A DNA stretch of 64,000 nt from Alphaproteobacteria bacterium. Its GTDB lineage: Bacteria > Pseudomonadota > Alphaproteobacteria > Rhodobacterales > Rhodobacteraceae. A program made the translations under genes and the position numbers. Within the stretch, counting starts at the first letter, position 1. The number at the start of each line of letters is the position of its first letter. The DNA is taken from the NCBI GenBank assembly GCA_030426685.1, contig JAUHYC010000008.1, forward strand, positions 1-64,000, read 5' to 3'. This document shows positions 8,626 to 16,910 of this stretch, one piece after another. The notes beneath the pieces were generated by a model. That model had not been told where the DNA came from, ran no database searches, and was given only the letters and a program-made list of their open reading frames with translations.

Positions 8626-9129
8626 CGGTAAAATACGCAAACTGCATGCGCATTGATTGCGCGCGGAAATCAAGAAGCCTTCTGGCAAAAACATGTCTGT
8701 CGTTGGACCATCCGCAGATTGAAACCTTTCTTGCTGCAGCTGCGACTTGGCAATGCAGTCGGAACGGTTGGTCGCAGAGTAAGGCCATGCCAGTGTTCGG
8801 ATTTGATGTCAGTTTCGGACCTCGGTGAGGTGCATGGTGGACCGAATGCGCTGGTGAACACTACGGGCACCTGCGTCATGTCGGATTTTCAGGATATCCC
8901 GAGCAGCGAGCTTGATCGGCAGATGGCTATCAATTTTCTTCGGCATTCCATTGCTGCTAGCAGGCAATGTCACACGGGTAGGCCATGCGCCCGGAACAGG
9001 TTGCTGACTGGGTGGGTTTTGATTTCTCCCGCAGGTGATGTATGCAGCGGGATTGTGATCATTCTCAATCAGGGACGAGACGTGCGATAGGATGCATTCG
9101 GTCCGGTCGCGATCAGCGAGACTATCGAG
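8626..9129. other. Gene-poor interval, possible decayed sequence
   Basis: About 500 bases lie between the DpkA-like gene and the convergent MBL gene. Short open frames exist, the longest being 145 codons at 8653-9090 on the plus strand, but codon use is irregular, no family is recognisable and there are no convincing ribosome sites. Base composition is more even than in the flanking genes. It may be degraded coding sequence. No RNA gene or clear terminator was seen. Confidence 0.5.
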
Positions 9130-9915
9130 TTACTCGTACAGATCGGGTGCTTTCTTCAGCTCGGGCCATTGTTCCGGACTGTGCCCATATATCACAAACG
9201 CATCTCTCTCCGCGGCCAGCCGCATCAGCCGTTCTGCACTGGCAATGGCAGCGGCTTCATCCCAGGACCCGGCGAACTTCTCCTCGATTTCTGACGGACG
9301 CGAAATGGCGTCACTGGTCAGCAAGACCGGTCCCGACGGAAGTTCGATCATCAAAGCGATCTGACCGGGCGCATGGCCGGGAGCCGCGAGCACCCAAAGC
9401 CCGGGCCCAACCTGAACATCGCCGTCAGTCTCTAGATACGTCCGGTTCGGCCAGTCAATCGGTTGGCTTCCGCCCCAGTACAACGGTCGTGATAACGCGC
9501 GTTCCTGGGCCGAGATCAGAATCGGCACATCGGGAAAAGCACCCAGCCCGCCTACGTGGTCAATATGCGTATGCGTACAGATGTGCAGAGTCACATCGGT
9601 CGGGGCCAACCCCAGCTTGGCAAGCTGCGCTTTGGGCAGGTTCTCGGGGCCACATTCCAGGATTTCGCCAAACTCATGCAGGCGGTCTTCTTTGGAAGCC
9701 GCATCCGTATCCATCGCATATTTCTCGGGAAAACCGGTATCGACCAGAATACTCTCATCCGCATCTGTTTGGATCAAGAATCCGCAAATGCCGATGATAC
9801 GGCCATCGGAGTGAACCCTGAAAAGCCCATAGTCCAGAACCGCCAGCGATTGCGGCCGTCCTTTGACATAACCTTCGGCTTTCACACACACTTCCCCCTT
9901 GGATCCGGTAACCAT
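9130..9915 (-). CDS. MBL-fold metallohydrolase, N-acyl-homoserine-lactonase-like
   Basis: The protein has 261 residues. The metal-binding motif HTHIDH (His115, His117, Asp119, His120) is intact. A second metal His follows in APGHAPGQ, an Asp in LLTSDAIS and a His in VIYGHSPEQW. Overall length and the LDYG start region match the lactonase branch of the superfamily, which opens lactone rings such as quorum-sensing acyl-homoserine lactones using a dinuclear zinc site. No signal peptide is visible, so it is probably cytosolic. A quorum-quenching role is a family-level guess; other lactones or esters are possible. It is flanked by sequence debris, not by an operon. Confidence 0.75.
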   Translation of the reverse strand: MVTGSKGEVCVKAEGYVKGRPQSLAVLDYGLFRVHSDGRIIGICGFLIQTDADESILVDTGFPEKYAMDTDAASKEDRLHEFGEILECGPENLPKAQLAKLGLAPTDVTLHICTHTHIDHVGGLGAFPDVPILISAQERALSRPLYWGGSQPIDWPNRTYLETDGDVQVGPGLWVLAAPGHAPGQIALMIELPSGPVLLTSDAISRPSEIEEKFAGSWDEAAAIASAERLMRLAAERDAFVIYGHSPEQWPELKKAPDLYE

Positions 9916-10031
9916 TGAGGATGGGGCATGAAAGTCAAGTTACACACGTTGTTTCGATACCAACTCGATACAACCGAGGCTGATCCAGAGGCGTTTATCG
10001 GCTTTTACCTGTCCGAATCCCCACGGTTGGG

Positions 10032-10240
10032 GCCAGTTTCGCCAAACGTCTGCTCGCCGATCCGTATCGCACCTTCCAGTTGCCCGGATCATCCTACGAG
10101 ATGCCGCACCATATCCGGTTTGGCGTCGGAGGGGCGCCGCGGCCAACCTGGATCGGGGGCTTGAGCGTATGGCGGAACTGCTGGCAGCAGCTGGACCTGT
10201 GGCGCAGAAACGCGCAATGCCGTCTATGGTGCGTGATTGA
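10032..10240 (+). pseudogene. C-terminal remnant of a class I/II aminotransferase, frameshifted
   Basis: Reading from 10032 gives ASFAKRLLADPYRTFQLPGS and then SYEMPHHIRFGVGG. After a change of frame near 10129 the text continues AAANLDRGLERMAELLAAAG to a TGA at 10238-10240. Together these match the conserved C-terminus of PLP aminotransferases (Pro-Gly, small-domain arginine in HIR, then a final helix). The upstream two thirds, including the PLP lysine region, are missing; bases 9928-10031 have no clear homology. It appears to be a decayed gene between the MBL and XRE-cupin genes. Confidence 0.6.
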
Positions 10241-10257
10241 GGGCTGAATCTGTTCCG

Positions 10258-10836
10258 CTACTGCGGGCGCGTCGACACGGTTATGAACTCGATCTCTTCG
10301 GAAAGAATTTCGCAGAAACCATGGGGCAGTTTCGCATCGAAACTCAACGAGTCTCCTGTCCCCATCATGAATTCCTCGGTCCCACAACGATATTTTGCGT
10401 CGCCACGGATCATATAAAGAAAGACATGGCCCTCATGTTGATATCGGGGCAGGGATCCAGATTGTTCGCGTGAGATCGTAATGTGCGCAGACTGAAACTG
10501 GCCGCCGGGTCCGCCGTGTTTGCCCAGCAACAGATAGTTATGGGCATGGCCTTGCGTGATGCGCCGGGAGGGTAGCCCTTCACCAGCCTTCACATGGTGT
10601 ACATCTGACGACACATCGGAATGCGCGAACAGGGCCATGAGTGGAACCTTCAAGGCGTTTGCCAATGACTGAAGTGTCGCCAGCGACGGAGAAACCGTTC
10701 CGCCCTCGATCCGGCTGATCATCGAGGTGGAAACTCCGGCCACCGCGGCAAGGTCGGAGATGCTCGAATTGCGCTCATGTCTAAGTCTTTGCAGGGTTTG
10801 GCCTACGTCTCGTTCGATATCTCTATCTTTGGTCAA
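10258..10836 (-). CDS. XRE-family regulator with C-terminal cupin sensor domain
   Basis: A 192-residue protein. Residues about 11-65 form a helix-turn-helix (LRHERNSSISDLAAVAGVST then MISRIEGGTVSPS). Residues about 110-190 form a small cupin barrel with HEGHVFLYMIRG and the GDSLSFDAKLPHG motif. Proteins of this HipB-cupin (PuuR-like) type bind a small ligand in the cupin and usually repress amine or amino-acid catabolic genes. The lost aminotransferase next door may have been its original target. Its present regulon cannot be inferred from the window. Confidence 0.85.
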   Translation of the reverse strand: MTKDRDIERDVGQTLQRLRHERNSSISDLAAVAGVSTSMISRIEGGTVSPSLATLQSLANALKVPLMALFAHSDVSSDVHHVKAGEGLPSRRITQGHAHNYLLLGKHGGPGGQFQSAHITISREQSGSLPRYQHEGHVFLYMIRGDAKYRCGTEEFMMGTGDSLSFDAKLPHGFCEILSEEIEFITVSTRPQ

Positions 10837-11026
10837 AATAGTACTTGCCGTTTCATCTGATTAACGCGTTGAAGAACGCTTTCTTCGTCTTTGCGCTATT
10901 TTCTCATCTACAGTCAATGAAAGCCAAAATTCAGCGCTTCTTTGATTGGTTACGGCTAGGTATCGACGATCTTGGATCCCCTGCGGCGCTTTCATCCCGT
11001 CAATCCCCAGCGCCTGATCCAACGAT

Positions 11027-11602
11027 TTAACAAGGCGGGGCGCACCATCGCTTGGCGACGGGTTCACCCACTCCCAGGCAATCGACTGCGCGCGCTGCGA
11101 TCTGGTTGACCATGTCTGTCAGGTCGTTCGGCCCCAGATAGAATGCGGGTACGGGTGGCATGACCACCGCCCCCATTTCCGTGGCTGCAGTCATGTTGCG
11201 CAGATGGGCAAGTGTCAGAGGTGTTTCACGAGCCAGAAGAACCAGAGGGCGGCGCTCCTTAAGCTGGACACTAGCGGCACGGGTCAGAAGGTTATCGTCC
11301 AAGCCATGCGAAATCGCCGCGAGAGAACGCATGGAACACGGCGCTACGATCATGCCAGAGACCGGAACCGAGCCCGAGGCGATGCTGGCGCCAACATTGT
11401 CATTTGCATGGAACCGCGTCGCCATATTCTTCAGATCGGCAAAGGCATTTGCTCCGCATTCCTGCGCCAGTGTAAGATGCGCGGCAGGGCTGACGACCAG
11501 ATCGATCTTAACCCCCATTTTCGAGAGCCAGCGCGCAACAGCGAGGCCAAGCCCGGCCCCCGACGCCCCGGAGACGCCCAAAACGACACGGGCATCGGTC
11601 AT
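11027..11602 (-). CDS. ubiX: UbiX-family flavin prenyltransferase
   Basis: A protein of 191 residues. The N-terminus VVLGVSGASGAGLGLAVARW is the FMN-binding loop of UbiX, and APCSMRSLAAISHG is the second conserved segment. UbiX prenylates FMN with dimethylallyl phosphate to make prenyl-FMN, the cofactor of UbiD decarboxylases. The ATG overlaps the stop of the upstream ubiD-like gene by four bases, so cofactor and enzyme are co-translated. Opposite ubiTUV across an FNR-type box, the pair most likely supplies the decarboxylation step of anaerobic ubiquinone synthesis, possibly as a second set beside a housekeeping one. Confidence 0.9.
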   Translation of the reverse strand: MTDARVVLGVSGASGAGLGLAVARWLSKMGVKIDLVVSPAAHLTLAQECGANAFADLKNMATRFHANDNVGASIASGSVPVSGMIVAPCSMRSLAAISHGLDDNLLTRAASVQLKERRPLVLLARETPLTLAHLRNMTAATEMGAVVMPPVPAFYLGPNDLTDMVNQIAARAVDCLGVGEPVAKRWCAPPC

Positions 11603-13098
11603 CGGCTCAGTTCCGGCAGTATGCGGCTTATCAGCTTGTCCGCAAAGGCGATATCAGCGACAGATGTTTGCATCACCTTTCCCCACTCCCGCTGAGTTTC
11701 ACTGCCGATCTTGGTGGTGGCATCTATGCCCATCTTGCCCGCCAATCCCGGTTGCGGTGAGGCGAAATCAAGGTAGTCCATGGGTGTGTTCTCCAGCAGC
11801 ATAACGTCTCGGGCAGGGTCCATGCGGGTGGCCAGCGCCCAGGCGATATCCTCCCAGTTCCTTGGGTCGATATCGTCATCCACGGCCACGATCATCTTGG
11901 TGTAGCTGAATTGCGGCAGCATCCCCCACAGCGCCATCATCACCCGGCGTGCCTGTCCGGGATACCGCTTGTCGATACTGACCACCGCGATGCGATAGGA
12001 ACAGGCAGCGGGTGGCAGCCAAAGATCGCGGATTTCGGGGATCTGGGCGCGGATTGTTGGCAGGGCGAGGCGGTTGAACACCTCTCCGATAAGCGCGGGT
12101 TCGTCGGGCGGGCGGCCAGTATAAGTCGACAGGTACAGCGGTGCCTCTCGATGGGTCACGGCGCTGACCTGCACCACAGGAAACGGCTCTGCCGGGTTGT
12201 AGTATCCGGTGTGATCCCCGAATGGCCCTTCGGGCGCGGTCTCGGACGGTGAAACCCAGCCTTCGAGCACGATCTCGGCGTCCGCCGGTACAAGAAGCGG
12301 CAGGGTTTTGGCCGGTGCCATGCGCGGTCGTGTACCATTGAGGGCGCCAGCGAATGACAATTCTGACACGGTTTCCGGCAGGGGCAACGCCGCCGACAGG
12401 AGGGTCGCCGGGTTCGCGCCGAGAATGATCGCCACGGGCATTTTTTCGCTGCGGCGCGCCCAGCTGCGATGGTGCGCTGCACCTCCGCGATGAGGTAGCC
12501 AGCGCATGATCAGGCGGTTCTGATCCAGAACCTGCACGCGATAGACTCCGGCATTGTAGCTGGCGACATGCTCCGGATCGCTGTCATGGGCGCGCGTTAC
12601 AACCACCGGCCAGGTGATCAGCGGCCCGGCGTCGTCCGGCCAATGGGTCTGAACGGGCAATGCAGCCAGATCAACCTCGGCCCCACTACGCACCACGCTT
12701 TGAACCGCTGCTGATCTGACGAGCTTTGGCCGGGTCGCCAGTGCAGCTTTCAACACAGGCCATCGCGACAAGGCATCACGCAATCCGTCAGGCGGCGTCG
12801 GTGCGCGCAGCGCCGCCAGAAACTCCCCCAATCCATCCAGACCATCGGGTGTCACTCCAAGCCCGGCGGCAACACGCCCGGCCGTGCTGAACAGGTTCAC
12901 GACAACCGGAATGTCCGAGCGCTTGCCCTGACCGAGAAGCGGTTGGTCAAATTGCAGAACTGGCCCATGCGCTTCCAGCACGGCCCGGTGTATCGCGGTC
13001 ATCTGATGGCACACGGACACCGGATCGGGAATTGCGCGAAATTGATCGGTGTCTTCGCACCAACTCAGAAAGTGTCGAAGCGTGGGATATGGCGGCAA
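11599..13098 (-). CDS. ubiD: UbiD-family prenyl-FMN-dependent decarboxylase
   Basis: A 499-residue protein with the typical UbiD landmarks: APEGPFGDHTGYY, VDDDIDPRNWEDIAWAL and KMGIDATTKIGSE. UbiD removes the carboxylate of 3-polyprenyl-4-hydroxybenzoate during ubiquinone synthesis; other members act on different aromatic acids. The coupled ubiX and the divergent ubiTUV genes favour the ubiquinone role. The start is uncertain: TTG at 13098 gives a plausible N-terminus (PPYPTLRHFLSW), while the strong GGAGGAGG lies around 13130, further upstream than usual. Confidence 0.88.
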   Translation of the reverse strand: MPPYPTLRHFLSWCEDTDQFRAIPDPVSVCHQMTAIHRAVLEAHGPVLQFDQPLLGQGKRSDIPVVVNLFSTAGRVAAGLGVTPDGLDGLGEFLAALRAPTPPDGLRDALSRWPVLKAALATRPKLVRSAAVQSVVRSGAEVDLAALPVQTHWPDDAGPLITWPVVVTRAHDSDPEHVASYNAGVYRVQVLDQNRLIMRWLPHRGGAAHHRSWARRSEKMPVAIILGANPATLLSAALPLPETVSELSFAGALNGTRPRMAPAKTLPLLVPADAEIVLEGWVSPSETAPEGPFGDHTGYYNPAEPFPVVQVSAVTHREAPLYLSTYTGRPPDEPALIGEVFNRLALPTIRAQIPEIRDLWLPPAACSYRIAVVSIDKRYPGQARRVMMALWGMLPQFSYTKMIVAVDDDIDPRNWEDIAWALATRMDPARDVMLLENTPMDYLDFASPQPGLAGKMGIDATTKIGSETQREWGKVMQTSVADIAFADKLISRILPELSR

Positions 13099-13159
13099 GG
13101 TGCGAATGAGGTAGCTCCGAAATTTTTCCTCCTCCTATCAACGAAGCGGCAGGGCAGAA

Positions 13160-13173
13160 TTGACAACAGTCAA
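13160..13173. promoter_or_regulatory. FNR/FnrL/Dnr-type operator between divergent ubiDX and ubiTUV
   Basis: TTGACAACAGTCAA is a perfect TTGA-N6-TCAA dyad, with C and G also symmetric at the inner positions. It matches the CRP/FNR-family anaerobic consensus. It sits about 62 bases from the first codon of the ubiD-like gene and about 70 bases from the ubiT start, so one site could serve both promoters. Regulation by oxygen (FnrL) or by NO (Dnr/NnrR) is inferred from the site and the neighbouring NnrS gene. Confidence 0.8.
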
Positions 13174-13242
13174 ATCCCTAATGCCGGGGACACCCTAGGA
13201 AGGCAAAAGTGATAAACTTCGTTGAGACAGCAGGAGGTCTGT

Positions 13243-13785
13243 TTGTCCGAACCCCAAAACCAGCTACCGCATTGCCCTGTGGCACTGGCCGCGGCTTTGC
13301 GGGTGTTGCCGTTGGCGCCACTATCGCTCTCGCTAACCGTGTTTTCGCGTAAAATCGCCAAGAACAATCCCGGCCTGTTCCAACGCTTGGGGGAATATGA
13401 CCGGACGGATTTCGTTCTGGACCCGGTCGATCTGCCGATTGTCATGTGCCTTAATCCAAACCGAGGCCAACCGAAGGTTAAACTCACGCGGCGGTCGGCC
13501 CTGGGCACTGCGCGTATCTCGGGCCCGTTGGCGGCGCTCCTTGGGTTGGTTCACGGTGCGTTTGATGGCGATGCCCTGTTTTTCTCACGTGATCTCGTGA
13601 TCGAAGGAGATACCGGCGCGGCGCTAGCGCTGCGCAATGCGATTGACGATGCGGAACTGGACCTTGCGCAAGAGGCAGGGGTGCTTTCAGGCCCCTTCGC
13701 GCGCCCGCTGCATCAACTCATAGCCCTTGCCGAACGTCGAACGGGCTTGTGTCTGACCCGGCCAGAGGATGCCACGATATGGTAA
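13243..13785 (+). CDS. ubiT: Anaerobic ubiquinone biosynthesis accessory factor UbiT (SCP2 lipid-binding domain)
   Basis: The start chosen is TTG 13243, five bases after AGGAGGT at 13232-13238, giving 180 residues, close to E. coli UbiT. A TTG at 13222 is in frame but has no ribosome site. The protein is an SCP2/sterol-carrier-like domain with RRSALGTARISGPLAALLGL and FDGDALFFSRDLVIEGDTG. UbiT binds prenylated quinone intermediates and is needed with UbiU and UbiV for oxygen-independent ring hydroxylation. The stop overlaps the ubiU start (TAATG), so the genes are translationally coupled. Confidence 0.92.
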   Translation: MSEPQNQLPHCPVALAAALRVLPLAPLSLSLTVFSRKIAKNNPGLFQRLGEYDRTDFVLDPVDLPIVMCLNPNRGQPKVKLTRRSALGTARISGPLAALLGLVHGAFDGDALFFSRDLVIEGDTGAALALRNAIDDAELDLAQEAGVLSGPFARPLHQLIALAERRTGLCLTRPEDATIW

Positions 13786-14762
13786 TGGAAATCGTTTGCC
13801 CGGCGGGCACCCCGGCTGCCCTGCGTGCTGCAGTCAAAGCGGGGGCACACACAGTTTATTGTGGCTTCAACGACGAAACGAATGCGCGCAATTTTCCGGG
13901 TCTGAATTTCGATCGGGCGGAGATGCGCGACGGGATAACCTTTGCGCATCAGCATGGAGCCAAGGTTCTCGTCGCCATCAACACCTTCCCCCGCGCAGGG
14001 GATGAAGCGATCTGGCACCGTGCCGTCCACGATGCCGAGGCTTGCGGCGCAGACGCGGTTATTCTGGCTGATCCGGGATTGCTGGATTACACCGCGCGCA
14101 ACCATACTGGATTGCGCCGACACTTGTCGGTGCAGGCCGCAGCGGCCAATGCCGATATCATCAATTTCTACGCCGAGAACTTTGGTGTGAAACGTGTCGT
14201 GCTGCCGCGTGTTTTGTCGGTGCCCGAGATTGCCGCGATCAATTCCGAGACGGAGGTGGAGACCGAGGTATTTGTCTTTGGTGGCCTTTGCGTGATGGCC
14301 GAAGGGCGGTGTTCGCTGTCCTCCTATGCCACCGGTTTGTCCCCCAACATGAACGGCGTCTGTTCGCCTGCAAGCCATGTGGACTATCGTCAGGACGCTG
14401 GCGTTCTGGATGCCAGACTTGGGGGATACCTCATTCACCGCGTCAACAAGGACGAACCGGCCCCTTACCCCACATTGTGCAAGGGGTGTTTCTCAGTCGG
14501 TGACAAAACAGGGCACTTGTTTGAAGACCCGGTCAGTCTCAATGCCGAAAAGCTGATCCCGCAGCTGCAGAAGGCCGGTGTGACGGCCCTCAAGATCGAG
14601 GGGCGGCAGCGCTCAAAATCCTATGTTGCGCAGGTCGTGCGCAATTTCCGGGCGGCGGTGGATGCGCTCGACGCTGGACGACCGTTGCCCGAAGGGATGC
14701 TGGCCCGCCTCTCCGAAGGACAAGCCATGACGACCGGCGCCTACAAAAAAACGTGGAGATGA
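13785..14762 (+). CDS. ubiU: Ubiquinone anaerobic biosynthesis protein UbiU (U32 family, 4Fe-4S)
   Basis: The ATG at 13785 forms TAATG with the ubiT stop and gives 325 residues beginning MEIVCPAGTP, matching E. coli UbiU (MELLCPAGN). An ATG at 13779 is also in frame. The four cluster cysteines are at exactly the E. coli positions: Cys169 (GGLC), Cys176 (EGRC), Cys193 (GVC) and Cys232 (TLC). UbiU pairs with UbiV as an iron-sulfur heterodimer that hydroxylates the quinone ring without O2, with prephenate as oxygen donor in E. coli. Automated calls of peptidase U32 for this family are misleading. Confidence 0.95.
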   Translation: MEIVCPAGTPAALRAAVKAGAHTVYCGFNDETNARNFPGLNFDRAEMRDGITFAHQHGAKVLVAINTFPRAGDEAIWHRAVHDAEACGADAVILADPGLLDYTARNHTGLRRHLSVQAAAANADIINFYAENFGVKRVVLPRVLSVPEIAAINSETEVETEVFVFGGLCVMAEGRCSLSSYATGLSPNMNGVCSPASHVDYRQDAGVLDARLGGYLIHRVNKDEPAPYPTLCKGCFSVGDKTGHLFEDPVSLNAEKLIPQLQKAGVTALKIEGRQRSKSYVAQVVRNFRAAVDALDAGRPLPEGMLARLSEGQAMTTGAYKKTWR

Positions 14763-14766
14763 CGCG

Positions 14767-15669
14767 ATGGAGCTGACAATCGGGCCCAACCAGTTCTTCT
14801 GGTCCGCAGACATTTGGAGCGGCTTTTATGACGACCTCGCCCGCGCACCCGTCGATCGTGTTGTGATCGGAGAGCTCGTCTGCTCAAAGCGACTGCCGTT
14901 TTATCAGGATCGAATCCCCGAGGCGATCTCAAAGCTGGCTGCCGCCGGAAAAGAGGTTGCTCTGACCAGCCTCGCCCTTGTGACGCTGAAGCGTGAACGG
15001 AAGCTGACGGCGGAACTGGCTGACATGGGTGTGATGGCGGAAATCAACGACCTGACGGTGTTGGCCTATCTGCCCGAAGGCCAGGACTTTTCCGTTGGTC
15101 CGCTGGTGAATGTCTATAACGAGGGCACGCTGAGATGGCTGGCCTCGCGCGGTGCGCGGCGTATATGCCTGTCCCCCGAACTGCCGATTGCTTCGGTTGC
15201 GCGCCTTGCGACGGCTGCTGAAGAATTGGGGGTGGCGGTTGAGGTCTGGGGGCATGGTCGGCTGCCGCTGGCTATTTCCGGCCGCTGCTATCATGCGCGC
15301 CTGCATGGGCGCAGCAAGGATAACTGCCAGTTCGCCTGTGAAGATGATCCGGATGGATTGGAGGTGCTGACGCAGGACGGCAAACCCTTCATGACAATGA
15401 ATGGCGTGCAAACCCTGTCTGACAGCTATGCCTGCACCGATCATCAGATCGAAACGCTGCGCTCTGCTGGTGTCTCGGCCCTGCGTCTGTCACCTCAATC
15501 GAACGGGTTTATGCGTCTCTGCGAGCTTTATCGGCAAAGGCTCGACGGCAGCATTGGAAAGGGCAAACTGGCCGAGGAAATTCAAACATCCAACCCGGCG
15601 ACCCGCCTAAGCGATGGATTTCTAACGGGAACCAGCGGCGTAGACTGGTCTGGTGCAGCAAATCCCTGA
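14767..15669 (+). CDS. ubiV: Ubiquinone anaerobic biosynthesis protein UbiV (U32 family, 4Fe-4S)
   Basis: A protein of 300 residues starting four bases after ubiU. Cys39 (ELVCS), Cys174 (SGRCYHAR), Cys187 and Cys191 (CQFAC) reproduce the C-x12-C-x3-C spacing and the isolated N-terminal cysteine of E. coli UbiV, so a 4Fe-4S cluster is expected. It is the partner of UbiU in O2-independent hydroxylation. The gene is followed after two bases by nnrS, linking quinone supply to anaerobic respiration. Confidence 0.95.
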   Translation: MELTIGPNQFFWSADIWSGFYDDLARAPVDRVVIGELVCSKRLPFYQDRIPEAISKLAAAGKEVALTSLALVTLKRERKLTAELADMGVMAEINDLTVLAYLPEGQDFSVGPLVNVYNEGTLRWLASRGARRICLSPELPIASVARLATAAEELGVAVEVWGHGRLPLAISGRCYHARLHGRSKDNCQFACEDDPDGLEVLTQDGKPFMTMNGVQTLSDSYACTDHQIETLRSAGVSALRLSPQSNGFMRLCELYRQRLDGSIGKGKLAEEIQTSNPATRLSDGFLTGTSGVDWSGAANP

Positions 15670-15671
15670 CA

Positions 15672-16910
15672 ATGACAGCAGCCGAACACAGGCCCATCAA
15701 CGATTTTTGGGAGGCGCCCCATCGACCTCTCTTTTCAGCCGCGATTTTATGCGCATTGATGACTGTGGCGTGGTGGCCTCTGGGAGTTTGGTTCGGGCTG
15801 CCAAGCCCGGCCTTTGAACCGGTCATCCTCTGGCATGTACATGAACTGGTCTTTGGGTTTGCGGGTGCAGCTGTCGGTGGATACATCCTGACCGCATTGC
15901 CAAGCTGGACGGGGAACCCACCGGTGCGGGGGAATGCCTTGAAACTGTTGCTGGCATCTTGGTTGAGCGCGCGCTTTGGCACGGCGCTTGTTCCCGAAGC
16001 TCCCCTTGCGCTTCTGGTCGTGCTCAACTCAACCTACTTTCTGCTGATGGCAGGGATTGTCAGCGCTCAACTGTTGAGAACACGCGCCTTGATTAAACTG
16101 GTGTTTGTGCTTGCAGTTATTGCGCTTGGCATAGCTGAAGCTTTGTTTCTGGTCTCTGCAATGGCCAGAGCACCTTGGACCAGTGTTGCTGTGGGGCAGG
16201 CTTCGGTGATCGGGCTGATCATGTTGATCGTAGGTGTCGGGATGCGGTCGATCCCGGCATTCACCAACAACTGGCTCGTGCAGGATAGTCGCCAATCCCG
16301 ATTGTGTCAGAGCTCGACCCGTGCGCTGGTACTGACGCAGTTACTGTTGGCCACAAGCCTTGTCGCAAGGTTGATGAGCCAGAACGACGTCGCGACGGCG
16401 GTGATGATCTGTGTTGCGTTGATTTTGCTTTGGGAGGTGCGGAAGTGGCAAACCCCCGCAGTTCTGCCAAACCCGTTGCTTGCAGCCCTTCACATTTCGT
16501 TCCTGTGGGTGCCCATTGGTTTGGTGGCGGTTGCAATATCGGATTTGGTACCGGGGCTATATCCAACGGCGGACGCGTTGCACGCGATAACAATCGGCGG
16601 GATGTCCGGCCTGATCATGGCAATCTCAGGCCGCGCGGCGGCGCATACCGGCAGGGGCGAAATGAAGGCCAATTCGGGCCTGGTAATCGCCTTTCTGTTG
16701 GTTTGGATGGCAACTTGCACTCGTTTGGCCGCACCGATCTTTTTTGGCGCTTCGCTTGTGATATTGGCAGCATCAATATGGTGTGCGGCCTGGGTGGTGT
16801 TTGCGGTCGGGTTTTTGCCAGCGCTCACCAACCCATTGCGGCGTCCGGTTCTCAGTGGTCGACGAAACGAGGCATTGGCAAAGATAAGTGGTGGAGAAAG
16901 GACAGGATAA
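15672..16910 (+). CDS. nnrS: NnrS family protein
   Basis: A polytopic membrane protein of 412 residues with about twelve hydrophobic segments. The early HVHELVFGFAGAAVGGYILT and the later GGMSGLIMAISGRAAAHTGR are hallmark NnrS segments with conserved histidines that bind heme and copper. NnrS is induced by NO through FNR-family regulators in denitrifiers and protects against nitrosative stress; its chemistry is not settled. It lies in the ubiTUV operon downstream of the FNR-type box. A denitrifying or NO-exposed lifestyle follows, though no nitrite or NO reductase lies in this window. Confidence 0.9.
   Translation: MTAAEHRPINDFWEAPHRPLFSAAILCALMTVAWWPLGVWFGLPSPAFEPVILWHVHELVFGFAGAAVGGYILTALPSWTGNPPVRGNALKLLLASWLSARFGTALVPEAPLALLVVLNSTYFLLMAGIVSAQLLRTRALIKLVFVLAVIALGIAEALFLVSAMARAPWTSVAVGQASVIGLIMLIVGVGMRSIPAFTNNWLVQDSRQSRLCQSSTRALVLTQLLLATSLVARLMSQNDVATAVMICVALILLWEVRKWQTPAVLPNPLLAALHISFLWVPIGLVAVAISDLVPGLYPTADALHAITIGGMSGLIMAISGRAAAHTGRGEMKANSGLVIAFLLVWMATCTRLAAPIFFGASLVILAASIWCAAWVVFAVGFLPALTNPLRRPVLSGRRNEALAKISGGERTG

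Noticed and set aside
8653-9090. A 145-codon plus-strand frame as a gene
   Set aside because: It has no ribosome site, no family match and erratic composition. The short resemblance of its first residues to transposase N-termini was too weak to call an insertion sequence remnant.
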